Of a DNA stretch of 64,000 bases, positions 34,499 through 47,389 are shown piece after piece. The position numbers were made by a program, and so were the translations under genes. The DNA comes from Lonicera japonica (Eukaryota > Streptophyta > Magnoliopsida > Dipsacales > Caprifoliaceae). Position 1 is the first letter of the stretch. The number at the start of each line of letters is the position of its first letter. The stretch lies in the NCBI GenBank assembly GCA_021464415.1, contig CM038471.1, forward strand, positions 77,544,414-77,608,413, in the 5' to 3' direction. Under the pieces are notes generated by a model. The model was not told the origin of the DNA. It saw only the letters and a program-made list of their open reading frames with translations, and searched no databases.

Positions 34499-36508
34499 TT
34501 AGGATAAAATCCTAAGTGTAAAGTGATTTTGCACATATATTATTCACATATTCATTTTGTACTCCACTAGTTCACTTTCAAACTCATACGTAAAATTTAA
34601 ATAATATATAACTATATGTAATATTCAATATTTTTTTGTGAAATTTTTGTATACATATTTTATAGTAATAATATATATTATTTTATAGTTCTTAACGAGT
34701 TTAAATTTTAAATATATATATTTTTAAATTTAAAGTTATTATCATTTTATAATTATTGTAATACTAGTGTTACTAATGAAATGTATTTTATATGTTTTAC
34801 AACTAGTATGAAAAGTAGATAAATATTATATATATATATATTATAAATTAAAGTTGCATAAGATCGTTCAATGAAAGAGGGAGAAGGAGATGGGGGTGGG
34901 AGAGAGGGACATTTATTCTCTTGCACAAACGATTACTGATAGACTTTCCAAAAATAAAAATAAAAATGAATTGTATTCTATTGCACTATTCTTGCTCACA
35001 AATATTATTATTGGTTAGTAAACTTTTTGGACTTTTTTTTTTTATTGCATCTTTTTTCATATTGGGCCCTGATACTTATTTAGGTTGGGCCATATGCATG
35101 TCCTCGCACCAAAATAATTGGGTCTCTGTGTTCGTACATACAACACAAACCAAATTACTCTCGATCCGTAGGGAATTTGAGTTTGAGGTCAGTATTTTTT
35201 ATTTTATGTTTTGATATTTCAGTTTAGTTTATTTTCCAAAATATTATTAACCTACCAAAACTCATTCTCTTTAAAATCATTTATTGTAATACATATATAA
35301 TATTTATATACTCAAAGACAACTTTCATAACATCGTGAATTACAGCTGAACCAACTTATTATGATTGGACAAATACCAACTAATGATATTAGAAATATAA
35401 GTATACTTATATATATATATATCACATGGCATGTTAATGTGATGATAGGCTAGGTCTAATAAAAAATTACATGTAAACTCGTTAAATAATTTTGTTCCCA
35501 TCTATACATGATGACATTTACATGAACATCTGTTGACTTTATCTTCTCCTAATGACGTAGAAGAAATTAATAAAGTAATACACAATGAAAAATTTTGAAA
35601 TCTATATCTATAACAATAAATTTATAAATATATATCTAAATCTAATTTCGACCGTCCAAACTTTTGGGATATTCACATCCTTTAGTTATCTTATAATACA
35701 ACAAATCTCTAAATTCTCTTTTCATTCTTCTCACAAATCTCTTGACGCTCTGCGTCTTCTTGCCTTCTCCATCCATTGTTATCATACGCTACTGATACGA
35801 TTGTGTCCACACGAAACTATGGCCAACAAATAATATTAGTACCATATGGACGAGTTACCCTAGTGTATACATATATATAATACAAATTCAAATTACAAAT
35901 CTAGAATCATTGTACATTTCTATATACAATAATTGACTTAAGTAATATTATAGGATAGAAAATAAAAGGACATTACACATGTATGTGACGGCCTACTATT
36001 GAACCATATGTGTATGTAATAGAATAAAACATTAACCCAACTTTCATTTGCAAACATCCAAAACTGATCCATTGATGCTACCTCTTAATTTATCTCATTT
36101 CCAAAATGTAAGAAACGTATTGTTCACCATATAATAACCATCTCCCTCACTAAATATATGTGTATATGGGGCAGAGGAGGGCGGCATTGCCCTCTGAAAT
36201 TTTAGGATTTTTTTTTACCTACATGTAATACTAGATTAATTATAAATATAATTTGTGTATTATTTAATAACGATAAAAGGTAGTCTAGTGTTAAGCAAAA
36301 TTGCAAAATTGTTCTTTTGTGAGAATCAAACAAAATCTTAAAGCTTCGATTGTCAAAGGGTTAAATTTGATCTATGACCGACCTTTTAATTGAACTTTAA
36401 TTGTATGCTTATAGTCAAGGGTTCGACTATAATAAAAAAAAAAATTTAAAATTTTAAAAATTTGAACTTCAAAAAAAAAAATTAATTTGAACTTAGACCT
36501 CCCTTAAA
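34499..36508. other. AT-rich intergenic DNA
   Basis: Dominated by A/T runs and TA microsatellites (for example 34830-34842, 35408-35420). Short open frames here have no protein-like composition. Nothing else recognised. Confidence 0.5.
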
Positions 36509-36518
36509 TTTAAAAAAA

Positions 36519-38381
36519 GGGTGATTTACCTTTTGACCCCCATTTATTTACCCCTATTCCACTTTGACACCCAAATTTGCATTAATTACCCTTTGACACC
36601 CATTTGGATGGATTACGTCCGGTCAAAAAGTCAAACCGTTAAATCCTTTTTCAATACCAAAAATACCCTTGTGGTGGATTTAAATGAAAACCAAGCCATT
36701 TTCACAAGGCCATATCTCACTCGATTCATGTTCAAATGATGCGATCCATATATGGTTGGAAAGCTCTTGCAATATAGATTATGAATATATTAATAATATT
36801 CAATAATAAGAAATATAATTGCCTCGAAATTGCCGCCAAAGTTGACAAAAAATCACTTTTTTCAAAAAAAAGTTTCACGAACCCATTTTCACAAGGCCAT
36901 ATCTCACTCGATTCACGTCCAAATGACACAATCCAATATGGTTGGAAAGCTCTTGCAACATAGATTATGAACACATTAATAATATTCAATAATAAGCAAT
37001 CTAATTGCCTCGAAATTGTAGGCAAAGTTGACAAAAACTCAATTTTTTTGATAAAAAATCATTTTTTTTTAAAAAAAAATATTAACGAACTCATTTTCAC
37101 AAGGCCATATCACACTCGATTCACATCCAAATAATGTGATCCACATATGATTGGAAAGATATTGTAACATAGATTATAAATACACTAATAATATTCAATA
37201 ATAAGCAATTTAAATGCCATGAAATGGCTTCCAAAGTTGACAAAAAATTATTTTTTTTAAAAAAAATTCACGAACATACTACTGAATATTATTAATGTAT
37301 TCATAATCTATGTTGCAAGATCTTTCCAACCATATATGGATCGCGTCATTTGGACGTAAATCGAGTGAGATATGACCTTGTAAAATGGGTTCGCGGAACA
37401 TTTTTTTGAAAAAAGTGATTTTTGGTAAAAAAAAAAAAGTGAGTTGTTTTCAAGTTTGGCAGCAATTTCAAGGCAATTATATTACTTATCATTGAATATT
37501 ATTAATGTGTTCATAATCTATGTTGTAAGAGCTTTCCAACCATATGTGGATCGCGCCATTTGGAAGTGAATCGAGTGAGATATGACCTTGTGAAAATGGG
37601 TTCGTGGAACTTTTTTTTGAAAAAAGTGATTTTTTGTCAAAGCAAAGTGAGTTTCTTTCAAGTTTGGCAGCAATTTCGAGGCAATTAGATTGCTTATTAT
37701 TGAATATTATTAATGTGGTCACAATCTATGTTGCAAAAGCTTTCCAACCATATGTGGATCATGTCATTTGGACGTGAATCGAGTGAGATATGACCTTGTG
37801 AAAATGGGTTCGTGAAACTTTTTTTTGAAAAAAGTGATTTTTTGTCAAAACAAAGTGAGTTTCTTTCAAGTTTGGCAGCAATTTCGAGGCAATTAGATTG
37901 CTTATTATTGAATATTATTAATGTGTTCATAATCTATGTTGCAAGATCTTTCCAACCATATGTGGTTCGCGTCATTTGGTAGTAAATCGAGTGAGATATG
38001 GCCTTGTGAAAACGGGCTCGTGAAACTTTTTTTTGAAAAAAGTGATTTTTTGTCAACTTTGGCGGCAATTTCGAGGTAATTAGATTGCTTATTATTGAAT
38101 ATTATTAAAGTATTCATAATCTATGTTGTAAGAGCTTTCCAACCATATGTGGATCGCATCATTTAGACGTGAATCGAGTGAGATATGGCCTTGTGAAAAT
38201 GGCTTGGTTTTCATTTAAATCCAACCACAGGGGTATTTTTAGTATTGAAAAAGGATTTAACGGTTTGACTTTTTGACCGGACGGAATCCATCCAAATGAG
38301 TGTCAAATGGTAATTAATGCAAACTTTGGGTGCCAAAGTGGAATAGGGATAAATAAATAGGGGTCAAAAGGTAAATTACCC
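36519..38381. mobile_element. Fold-back element with inverted tandem arrays
   Basis: 1,863 bp flanked by a 10-bp duplication TTTAAAAAAA (36509-36518 and 38382-38391). Terminal arms of about 300 bp are nearly perfect reverse complements (GGGT…TTTACCTTTTGACCCC… both ends). Internally, about 200-bp units with CACAAGGCCATATCTCACTC run in one orientation on the left (about 36705, 36892, 37099) and the opposite orientation on the right (about 37340, 37570, 37780, 37990, 38165). Long arms, tandem subunits and a 9-10-bp duplication suggest a Mutator-like fold-back element. No transposase; repeated small ORFs across the units are by-products. Confidence 0.88.
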
Positions 38382-38391
38382 TTTAAAAAAA

Positions 38392-39236
38392 TAAAAAAAA
38401 ATTAAACTTTGTTACATGCTTAACTTTTCACTACAATAATAGTACCTTTTGAACTTTTCAAAAAATAAACAAAAAAAATCAAAATCCTAAAACTTTAGTT
38501 TGGCAGGCATCTAATTTCCGTTTCTCTCGACATCGTTACATTCAAAAAACAGGTTATTTATTTAATAATTACACGAACTCTATGTATAATCAATTAACGT
38601 ATTTAATAAATTAATTATGAGTTAAATACTCTAAACCTTAATATATATTTGTTACTTTTTTTTCTAACAACTATATAGAAGGTTCCTTTCGTCTTATCCG
38701 GCTACGTACGTATTCTCTCTCTTGTTGTCTCTCAGTCTCTAGAAACTCGCTGCCTTAATTTGCCAATCAAAGAAGTTTGAATTTACATGCATATTCACGC
38801 TCCACCCTTTACTTCTTTGTCGTACTTAGTATTATTATTTGCTTTTGTTTATTTGCTTTGAATCCCTTTTCTCTTTCTTTGAGCATCTTCTATTGGATAT
38901 AATTAAATTATTTAATTCAATACGATTTTCATAATAATTGTGGGCCTTCTTATTTTTATATTTTAACCGATAAAAGTGGAGGATAATATTAACCCTTCGT
39001 AAATAGGGTCAACAAATTATGAAAGTTAGCATATATGGCCTATTTGATCTCACATGACTAATATATAACTGTATTAAATTATAAAAGAGTCATACAATTT
39101 TAAGTTACACATCTGATTAATTTATTTGTTAATGCATTAATCAATCCAGTAAGAGAGGCATATTAATTTTTTGTAGGAGAATGATCAACAAACCTTTATT
39201 CATTATGTCCACGCGAACTCCGCTTCCCAACTAATA
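38392..39236. other. AT-rich intergenic DNA
   Basis: No coding frame or recognisable element. Confidence 0.45.
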
Positions 39237-39239
39237 TAA

Positions 39240-39560
39240 GGCCTCGTTTGGTTCATGAAAATAAAATCAATTTCCTTATCTTTTCCATGTAGGTGGGAAG
39301 TAAATTTTCTGTCAAATTTCTTTTCTTGTATTTGGTAAACCATGGAAAATATTTAGGTAAGAGTATTATTGTCTAAAATTTGTGTAATAAATGCTTGGAA
39401 ATCACATGGGAAAATCAATCCCATGTGTTTTGGGAGGAATGGTTTTACCCCCTACTTTCCCCTCTCTCGGAAAAGTGTTTCCGGAATATGTGCTTACCAA
39501 ACAAAGGAAAGGAACGACTTTCCTTTCCCGAGTACTAAAATCCGTGAACCAAACGAGGCC
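39240..39560. mobile_element. Tourist-like MITE
   Basis: 321 bp with ends GGCCTCGTTTGGTTCATG and the reverse complement of GGCCTCGTTTGGTTCACG, flanked by TAA on both sides (39237-39239 and 39561-39563). TIRs of the GGCCT(C/T)GTTTGG type and a 3-bp TAA duplication define Tourist MITEs of the PIF/Harbinger group. Confidence 0.92.
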
Positions 39561-39563
39561 TAA

Positions 39564-40476
39564 GGTCACTGGTCAGATGTGTCAAGTTTAGATTTATTAA
39601 TTTATCAAGTGCGAGTTAGCATGAACCTCTTAATTGATTGATTTATCATTAAACTAACATGACCCATAACTATTATTCAGCTTTATTTTTAGACGAAAAA
39701 TAAAATAAAATTATTTTAATGTATTATCTAATCAAAATGAATGACAATATTAGCCTAAAAATGGTCAACAAATCTAAACTCGATATTTCTACCTAACAAT
39801 TATATTGGTTTTCTGACCCAAAGTACATTTGCCCAAGGATGAATTCAGGAAATAATTTTGAGAGGGAACACACTTTTTTCAACAAATTTATGTATTCCAT
39901 GGCAAAAGTATAAAATTTTACTATATAAAAAATGGGACCCGCAACTCTCTTTGCTATCTCATTTTATTTACATATGAATGAACCATTGGATAAGTTTTTT
40001 TTAAAAGCTAGATTTATATGAATATAAAATTGGTGTCAATTAGATATAAGCATGTACGAAATAGTTTTAAATATACGATCGAGAAATTATTCAAAAACAA
40101 ATCAACAGAGAATGTGTTATTAGTATTGCTAGAACTTTACACTTAATAGGATAAATAGATTAGTTACAAACAAACCATTGGAAAATGTCTTATTAGTATA
40201 GCTAGAATTTTACTAAATTTTGTCGGTTTGGCCACGCCCGCTTATATTTATAAACAAATAATTAAGCCAGTGATTTTTATATAAGTTTATAGGGGTAAAA
40301 ACATAAACATGTTATGATATTGGGAGGAACCAATAAGAGGCTTATCTTACAATTTTTTATTTCTTGAGTAAGAAGGCTGTGGCAATTGAAACTTGGGATG
40401 CCCCCCCTTTAACGAGGGTAGTTTCGTGCCTGCATGGATATACCAATTAACTTAAATAATTAAAGAAATAACTTAA
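39564..40476. other. Intergenic DNA upstream of the 40681 gene
   Basis: AT-rich; C-runs at 40401-40407 and 40653-40661 are the only marked features. No gene seen. Confidence 0.45.
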
Positions 40477-40680
40477 ATGATATCTCAAAAAATACATCAA
40501 ATATTTCTGTGTATATTTCATTTAAAATTTGTACGGAAAATCATTACTCTTGTTTATACCTTTTATTTTATAACATGTGTCTTATACATGAATATATCTC
40601 CATATATATCTCCTACATTACTCTTTACTCTAGCCATTGTCAAACACCCCTCTCCCCCCCGGCCCTTTCTCTCTCTAAAA

Positions 40681-41385
40681 ATGGACGATAACACTTACAC
40701 TCAAGATCAACAACCACTCTCTCTTTCCAATTCTCCATCTCATCAACCTGACCCTGAACCTGAACCCAAACCAAACTTCCCGAAGCTCCATGACCGTCGA
40801 TCATCATCCGAGCCAGCCGAATTCTTCGAGTTCTTCAGCGATCTCACCTTCCAAATGTCCCATGCTGAAGACATAATCTATCGTGGTAAACTCATACCCT
40901 TAAATCAAAAATCTTATAATCTCTCATCAAATCCAAACCTCAATAAATTCACGGCCAAAAATGATCACAAAACCCACAAAAAAAGATCGGAGTCAATCTC
41001 CGAGATGATCACAACTCGGTGTGACTCGAACAAGACCCGGGTCATAAGGAAAACACACTCTCTTAACGATTACAAAAAACTGTCGAGAAATTCGAGCATG
41101 AGCTCAGAGTCATCCGACAAGAAGTACGCCAGCAGGTCAGGTTTTAAGGTACGGAAGCCGAGGTGGTACTTAATGATGTTTGGTTTTGTTAAGTTTCCGC
41201 CGGAGATGGATCTCCGGGATATCAAGAACCGTCAAGTCCGCCGGAAGTTTGACTCCGAGAAGAGGGTTCCGGTTAGCCGGAGTGAAGGGAGCAGAAGGTC
41301 TTGGGGTTTGCTTAGGGTTTTGAGTTGCAAAGACCATGCAAGTGTTGCTGTTGCGGCGTCTTTTGGTTGCTTGCAACGTGTTTGA
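40681..41385 (+). CDS. Plant-specific uncharacterised protein with FEFF motif
   Basis: ATG 40681 is chosen because it follows a C/T-rich leader (40646-40676) typical of plant 5' UTRs, and the protein from there has normal plant composition. The 234-residue product has a P/S-rich start, an acidic-aromatic motif FFEFFSDL (48-55), the segment AEDIIYRGKLIPL (62-74), a serine-rich basic middle, and a conserved-looking block PRWYLMMFGFVKFPPEMDLRDI near the C-terminus. The general plan (FEF motif, then a G-x-I-x-P box, then a basic tail) recalls small plant regulators such as membrane-associated kinase regulators, but I cannot assign a name. The frame is open in phase to 40477 with a hydrophobic, poorly codon-biased stretch, probably UTR. 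Confidence 0.75.
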   Translation: MDDNTYTQDQQPLSLSNSPSHQPDPEPEPKPNFPKLHDRRSSSEPAEFFEFFSDLTFQMSHAEDIIYRGKLIPLNQKSYNLSSNPNLNKFTAKNDHKTHKKRSESISEMITTRCDSNKTRVIRKTHSLNDYKKLSRNSSMSSESSDKKYASRSGFKVRKPRWYLMMFGFVKFPPEMDLRDIKNRQVRRKFDSEKRVPVSRSEGSRRSWGLLRVLSCKDHASVAVAASFGCLQRV

Positions 41386-42056
41386 CGTGGCGTATGACAT
41401 GTTTTCACTTGATGAAAATGCCTCCTAGCAAGGAGAAGATATGTGTACTGTACAAAATGAATATTAAAGTGCGTTAAATGTTTGTAGTTTTGGTGAGATT
41501 ATAATAATATAATGTATTTTGTTAATTTGTTTTATATACAAATTACGTCGTTCTATTATAATAACTGTTTTGGAAATAATATTGAGTATTTTAAGAATGT
41601 TAAATAATATTATATTTCATTCAACGGTTGTATATATACGATGAATCGGATCTCGCAATATTATTTTGTCTTATATATATATTGGAGTGCCTTGGTAACA
41701 AGGGGTGAGATGGGATTGGGGGATTATATCACCCTTTTAATTTTGAAATTTTGTATTTTTGGTTTAAATTATCTTTGAGTAAATAAAAGTTATGAATATA
41801 TTATTATATTTGTTCATTTTGCCGTTCTTTAACTTTGAACAAATGACCATTATACTAATTATGTTTTTTTCAGAGTTAGTATATTAAATTTTTGATATGC
41901 TTGTCAGAACATGTAGATCGAACTCAAACATTTTACATTTGATTGTTGGATGGGATATGATCGGAGTAGCATGCAATACGTAAATTGTATTTTTGAATAA
42001 TATAATTCAATATATATGTATCTTTTATTCGATCGTTACCAACTAATTAATTACTC

Positions 42057-42340
42057 TAAGACTCCGTTTGATCGTAAAGATGGAAAAGAAAAATAAATTT
42101 AATTATTTTGTATGAAAAGGTAAAAACTAAGGTGAGAAATATTGCTCATTTTATGTATAGATATCCTCCATCCTTCTATATTTTTAGTGAATTTTTTTTC
42201 TCACCACAAAGTAAAGAAAATTTGTTCATGAAAAAACTTAAAAACCAAGAGAATATGATTCTTATCACCCAACTTATTTTTTATTTTTTTACCAAAATAA
42301 ATTCAATTTTTTTTTTACCGTGCAATTAAACGGAGCTTAG
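42057..42340. mobile_element. Possible Tourist-like MITE
   Basis: Left end TAAGACTCCGTTTGATCG and right end, reverse-complemented, TAAGCTCCGTTTAATTGC are similar. The interior is A/T-rich with further partial complementarity. No convincing target duplication. Confidence 0.55.
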
Positions 42341-43924
42341 AAGTAACATGGGGGAGGCTACACGTATTTTCATTTTCAGTAGAACGTTCAAACTCCGCGT
42401 ACACATGCACTTTGCATAAGATATGAGTAATATAATAATTTTGTCGACTGAATTATATATTTTAAGTGCGATTACTGGAGCTAAAGTGCATGTCTCTATC
42501 TACGTGGCATGATATGAGTGAACCGGCTTGAGATATATAATAATTAATAGGTATATTAAAGGTCAAATTGGTCACTAGGAAAAGTTGTTCGATGGAGAGG
42601 CTACTTTTCTACTATATAATTTCTTTTTTTTCTTTTATGATAATTGTTACTAGTATAATTAAGACTTTACGTAGAAGGAAGAGGAAGATGATGCATATAT
42701 ATATGTACAAATTAATTGCGGTACATGTGCGTTGATAGATGGTTATGCTTATGAGAGGCAAAGTGGGGGCCAATACAAGTAAATGAAATCACGAGGTTCC
42801 CCACATTGACCTGTAGAGACATAATTTCCATCATATATTGTAATTAATAACCGTGAGCTTTTATATATGCACAATGTACGATTGGAGTTGTACACACACA
42901 AATTAAGCTAGCTATATATATATATATATATAACTTTTCTACGTACAAACATTTATAATTTTATGTAGTCTAATATTATAAAAAAAACTAAAAAAATGTA
43001 CTAGTATAAGCTCTATAAATACAATGTATGAAAGAAAAGTGTTGCTTAATATGATTTTGTATATTTAAAATTGGGTCATATATATTTACGTGTTTATACA
43101 TGTTACTATGTACGTTAGGATTTGAATGCTATTTTTTAGTGCTTGGGATAATGCTGCATATATATATGCATGATGATTCAAATGCTAATTGATGTACATT
43201 TATATTCTGTTGACAAATATAATTAGTCTTGGCTGAGAAAAATTTAAATGGTATCCGTATGAAGAAAATTGTATCTATCAACCAATTAAGATTTTTATTC
43301 TTGATCTCCCTCTTTTTAGAATTGCCCAGATCTATATATCGGCCAATTAAAATCATACATTAGAGATGTATATATAAATAGAAATAATAATATACTTATT
43401 TTAAAACTTATCATTTTTATGTATAAGGATTATAAATATTCTCAAGATACATGTTAATGTAACCGAGATCAATAATAAAAATGATAGACTGGTCTCGTCT
43501 CAATAACTTTTATTATGTGAGGGAAGTGGGCCCTAAAATCACGAGGTTCCCCACATTGACATGAATACATATACTTTTATTTTATCTTTTACAAAGCATT
43601 AACTCTTAAGACTTCAAATTTTTCTCTTTATTTATTGCGGCATGGATGATGATTTTGGCATTACATACAAAATATACGTGTGTATATATAATGAAATGCT
43701 ATTATTAAAATTAGAATGATATCAAAGCAATTAGTTTATTTAAATTATTGTAGATTATTCTTTAAGCATAATGTATTCATTCATTAGAAATTGTATCTTT
43801 ATTCTAACAATAACATTACCCTATATATGAATTAGGTTATAAAAAGTGATTTTCTAACTTTAGTTAAAAGAATTGATGCATATTTAGAGGGGTAAATAGA
43901 TGATTTTTTCATTTTTTTTTATTT

Positions 43925-44155
43925 GAAATTTTGTATAGATGATCTATATAGTTAGTAGATCACCTCCACCAAATTTATTAAAAAAACTCAATGTAGAAGT
44001 GGGTGTATTAAAATATTGATATATATATATAGGGGCATTTTCGACCGTTAATTTTTTGATGATTATTGCACCTACTTTTATGTTTTTTTAATGAAATTTG
44101 GTGGAGATAATCTATTCATAATATACATCATCTCTACAAAATTCCAAAAAACAAT
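43925..44155. repeat. Inverted repeat (MITE-like)
   Basis: The left arm with GAAATTTTGTATAGATGATC and CCTCCACCAAATTTATT is mirrored by a right arm whose reverse complement reads GGAATTTTGTAGAGATGATG and TCTCCACCAAATTTCATT. Arms are about 90 bp; weaker similarity extends outward to about 43855 and 44205. Confidence 0.65.
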
Positions 44156-44245
44156 TCATCCATTTATCAATCTAAATAAAAATCTCTTCTTTTTACTAAA
44201 GTGAAAGAATCCCTCTTTATAGCATAGTTATATATATATAACACC

Positions 44246-44990
44246 ATGTGGGCTCAAGTCTTACAGAAAAAATACTTGAAAAATGATAGTTTATTTGACC
44301 ATGCTACAAAACCTAGAAGTTCAAGTACGTGGAAGGGAATTTGTAAAAGTTTTAAAATGATAGAAGGAGGGTTTGGGTGGAAGATTGGTTATGGGAGGAA
44401 TGTGTCTATATGGTTTGATATTTGGGTTGGAAACGAGCCAATTTGCCTTCTTATCGAAGATGTTGATCCGGACAAATTAATGTGGAACGTGGCAGACCTT
44501 ATAGATGCTAATGGAGAGTGGTGTTTATCCAATTTAAAGACCCAAGTACCTGATAACATTAAGCAATCTATCCTTGATACCCCGCTTGCTCCTATGAATA
44601 ATAATAAAGATTCGACGGTTTGGAAAGGCAGCGTTGGAGGGGTTCCCATAGCCAAAGCTTGTTTTGAGTTCATCACTAGAAAACACAATGAGGAAGAAAC
44701 GGCAGAAGACTAGATGTGGATTTGGAAACTTGGTTACCCTTAGAAAATTTGATTTTTTTTTTGCTGATGGTTCATAAAAGAATGCAAAAATATGCTTGCT
44801 AATGTTCCTTATGCTATTGTGAGTTTTACGCCTAGAATTTGTAATAGATGCACTCATGCTTTGGCTTAAATTGGTTAAAATTCTAACCAAATTGATGTGT
44901 ACTAGGTTGATTTTATCCCTCCCATAATAAGGGATGTACTTTTGGAAGATATGTATATAGTTTGCTGAGCCTGTAGGCTCCTTTTAGGAT
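44246..44990 (+). mobile_element. LINE 3' fragment
   Basis: A 155-codon frame encodes the region between LINE reverse transcriptase and its zinc-binding domain (WAQVLQKKYL, STWKGICK, GFGWKIGYGRNVSIWFD, FDIWVGNEP). After a break the 3' part encodes an RNase H C-terminal tail in scattered frames (CNRCTHALA, DVLLEDMY). An internal deletion joins the two parts near 44715-44800. The 5' part is missing. Confidence 0.75.
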
Positions 44991-45586
44991 AAATATATAT
45001 ATATATATATAAGTTTCTGACAAGTATGGTGATGTTTTGAGTTGAGTTTTTAAAATATGGTGTTTGGTAGAATTTGGAAGTATATTGAAAAGTGAAATTG
45101 GTTTTTGTTTGAGTTTTTTTCAACCAACTAAAAATTCTCATAAATTTTTTTCAAAAAATAGTCACAATTGATTTTATTTTATAGATCTCGACGAGTAGGT
45201 TTCAAATATATATTTTTTTTTTATCTAATTTTGATTTTTGGATTTAAAGTTATGGTGTTTTAAAAAATTTTTTAGAGAGATAAAATAAAGTGAAATAAAT
45301 TTTAGAAAGTGTAAAAGTAGAGTTGATTTTGAGTTGAGTTTTTAAAATTTGGAAAAAAAAAACTCCTTACCAAACAGGCCCTATGTTTCTTTCTTTTGTT
45401 AAAAAAGGTGTTTAGTTTCACAGGCAAATGAATAATTCTATAAAAATTATGTGAAATAATCTTCAAAATTAAGTTTGTATTTATGAATAAAATTTCATTT
45501 ATGCAAAATAATCTCTATGCTACAAGATCTAGCACCGCAAAGGCATAATTAATGCAGTTAACGTAGTGTAAAAACCGTATAATTTT

Positions 45587-45739
45587 AGGGAAATGATATT
45601 AACACTCCACTTTTGTCCTAAGGCACTCCACTTTCATTTTTAGTGACACTTATATATGCCTTTTGGGACACTTTTTATGTCACTAAAAATAAAAGTGGAG
45701 TGCCTTAGTACTAAAGTGGAGTGCTAATAGCATTTCCCT
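45587..45739. mobile_element. MITE, copy 1 of a two-copy family
   Basis: 153 bp and almost wholly an inverted repeat: AGGGAAATG…CACTCCACTTT and AAAGTGGAGTGCTAAT…CATTTCCCT. Flanked by AATTTT on both sides (45581-45586, 45740-45745). A second family member lies at 58027-58178. Confidence 0.9.
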
Positions 45740-45745
45740 AATTTT

Positions 45746-46326
45746 ATGCTACTATAAACTATTTTTGAGCTAAGATAGTCTTTTTACTTTTACAGCTGAC
45801 AAAATCTTTAATAGAGCAACTGCAACAGTTTTATTTGTAATACGTTCAGTAAGTAAAAGTAATATAAAGATATTATAATAACTTTGTGCATTTTGATGAT
45901 GAAAATATAATTTAAATGAAGTCTGTTTGAAGTTTGGTGCAAGCGTCCATTTCATATCAGGTGCCCGTCCGATGTTTGTTCGGAATTTAAAACAAACAAG
46001 TAGAGAAAAAAAGCAGCAGCTCGTCTTATTTATTTTTTGTACAATTTTTTTGATAGATGGAAAAATACTCTTCTTGCTTCAACATTTCATAAAGTTTCAC
46101 TTGTGTGAATTTTACGATGCCATTTCGTATTCGTGTCAAATTATGATACAATAGAAGTACTAAGTAATAATTATTCCACATAATTCAATTATACCAAATG
46201 CAGTAAAATAATCAACTAAACAAGTAAAGCAATGGCTACCCGAAAACATGAGCGATTATGGTCTCATTTGCTTCCAAATAAATCAAATCATTCATAAAAA
46301 CACCACCACTTACGAAAAATGAAAAC
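45746..46326. other. Intergenic DNA
   Basis: No convincing gene. Short frames here lack protein-like composition. Confidence 0.45.
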
Positions 46327-47110
46327 AAGTAAAGCAATGGCTACACTTATGGCCTAAACGATTGCTTCTTTGCCGCTATAGCATAGTACTATTTTAAAAA
46401 ATTGTACCATATACTTTCAAAACTGTACATCGTTGTCACTGTCCTAAATGGACGATAGCCCAGAAGACAGGACTGTCCCGCATGGACTCAAAGATCGAGT
46501 AGAAGAAACTTTTGAGTCTATTGAACATTTTAAACTTCACCAGATTGTACAAGTAATCCCACAATCAAAAGATAACCTTTTAAGTTCTATGTATAACTTA
46601 GAAAATTAGTATTAATATACTACAAAGGGCATGGTTGACATCATCACAATCATGAATTAAGACGCAGCTCAAAACTTGAGCAAAAAATCCAATTTACAAA
46701 GCAGACACTGTAATCCTATGACCGACAAACCAGAAAAGCACCTTGAATCTTTAACGATAATAAATCATATAAACATACGCTTTTCATACATATCCCAATG
46801 TCAGTAACTCAAGCAAACACATTATGCTTTATGACCCAGAAAGTGCCTCTCCGCATAATTCTAAATTTTTGGATCTCCAACTTAAAATTCATTAAACGAA
46901 ACAATTACGTCATTCATTAAAAAGAACCATCACAGTTTTACAATTTTTTGCTGTCAAGCTCCAAATAAGTTCGGAAGCAATAATAATAATGATTATTTTT
47001 GAAAGAAAATGTCCATGTAAAGATCCACAAGTGACCAATTTGCAAGTAGAGGATGAACAGAAAGGAACTAGCCATCACACAGTGCCAAGGACCGAAAAAT
47101 AGAAACACAA
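46327..47110. repeat. Direct duplication downstream of TML, copy 1
   Basis: Matches 48149-49056 in the same orientation in long blocks, for example TAATCCCACAATCAAAAGA, ATTATGCTTTATGACCCAGA, CAATTACGTCATTCATTA and AGGAACTAGCCATCACACA. Divergence with small indels is moderate, so the duplication is not recent. Confidence 0.88.
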
Positions 47111-47389
47111 TTTATTCAAAAAGAAAACCAAAAGGAAAGAATGAAAAGGTTCGATTATAGCAACCACCAAAGTGGGGGAGGGGGATGGTTTGGGGGTTGG
47201 ATATGATCAACTAAACAATCATAGTATCCTAACATTAAGGATGACTCCTTGGTTAGAGATCTCAATATTCCTACTGCCGCTACTGCCTACTGCTATGCTT
47301 GGTTGACTTATTATAACTGACTATTGTAGCACAAGTGGGGGAGGAAGCTTGGTTAGAAGTGAGTCTGGTAATCTGATTTGGGCAATGGC

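Larger units (their letters stand above)
41386..44245. other. AT-rich intergenic DNA with small inverted repeats
   Basis: TA microsatellite at 42912-42931. A 26-base phrase with AAATCACGAGGTTCCCCACA occurs at about 42786 and again at about 43536. Two inverted-repeat elements are listed separately. No host gene recognised. Confidence 0.5.

Noticed and set aside
37489..38117. Three similar overlapping minus-strand ORFs of 70-77 codons
   Set aside because: They are repeats of the same 200-bp unit in the fold-back element and share its breaks; similarity reflects the DNA repeat, not a protein family.
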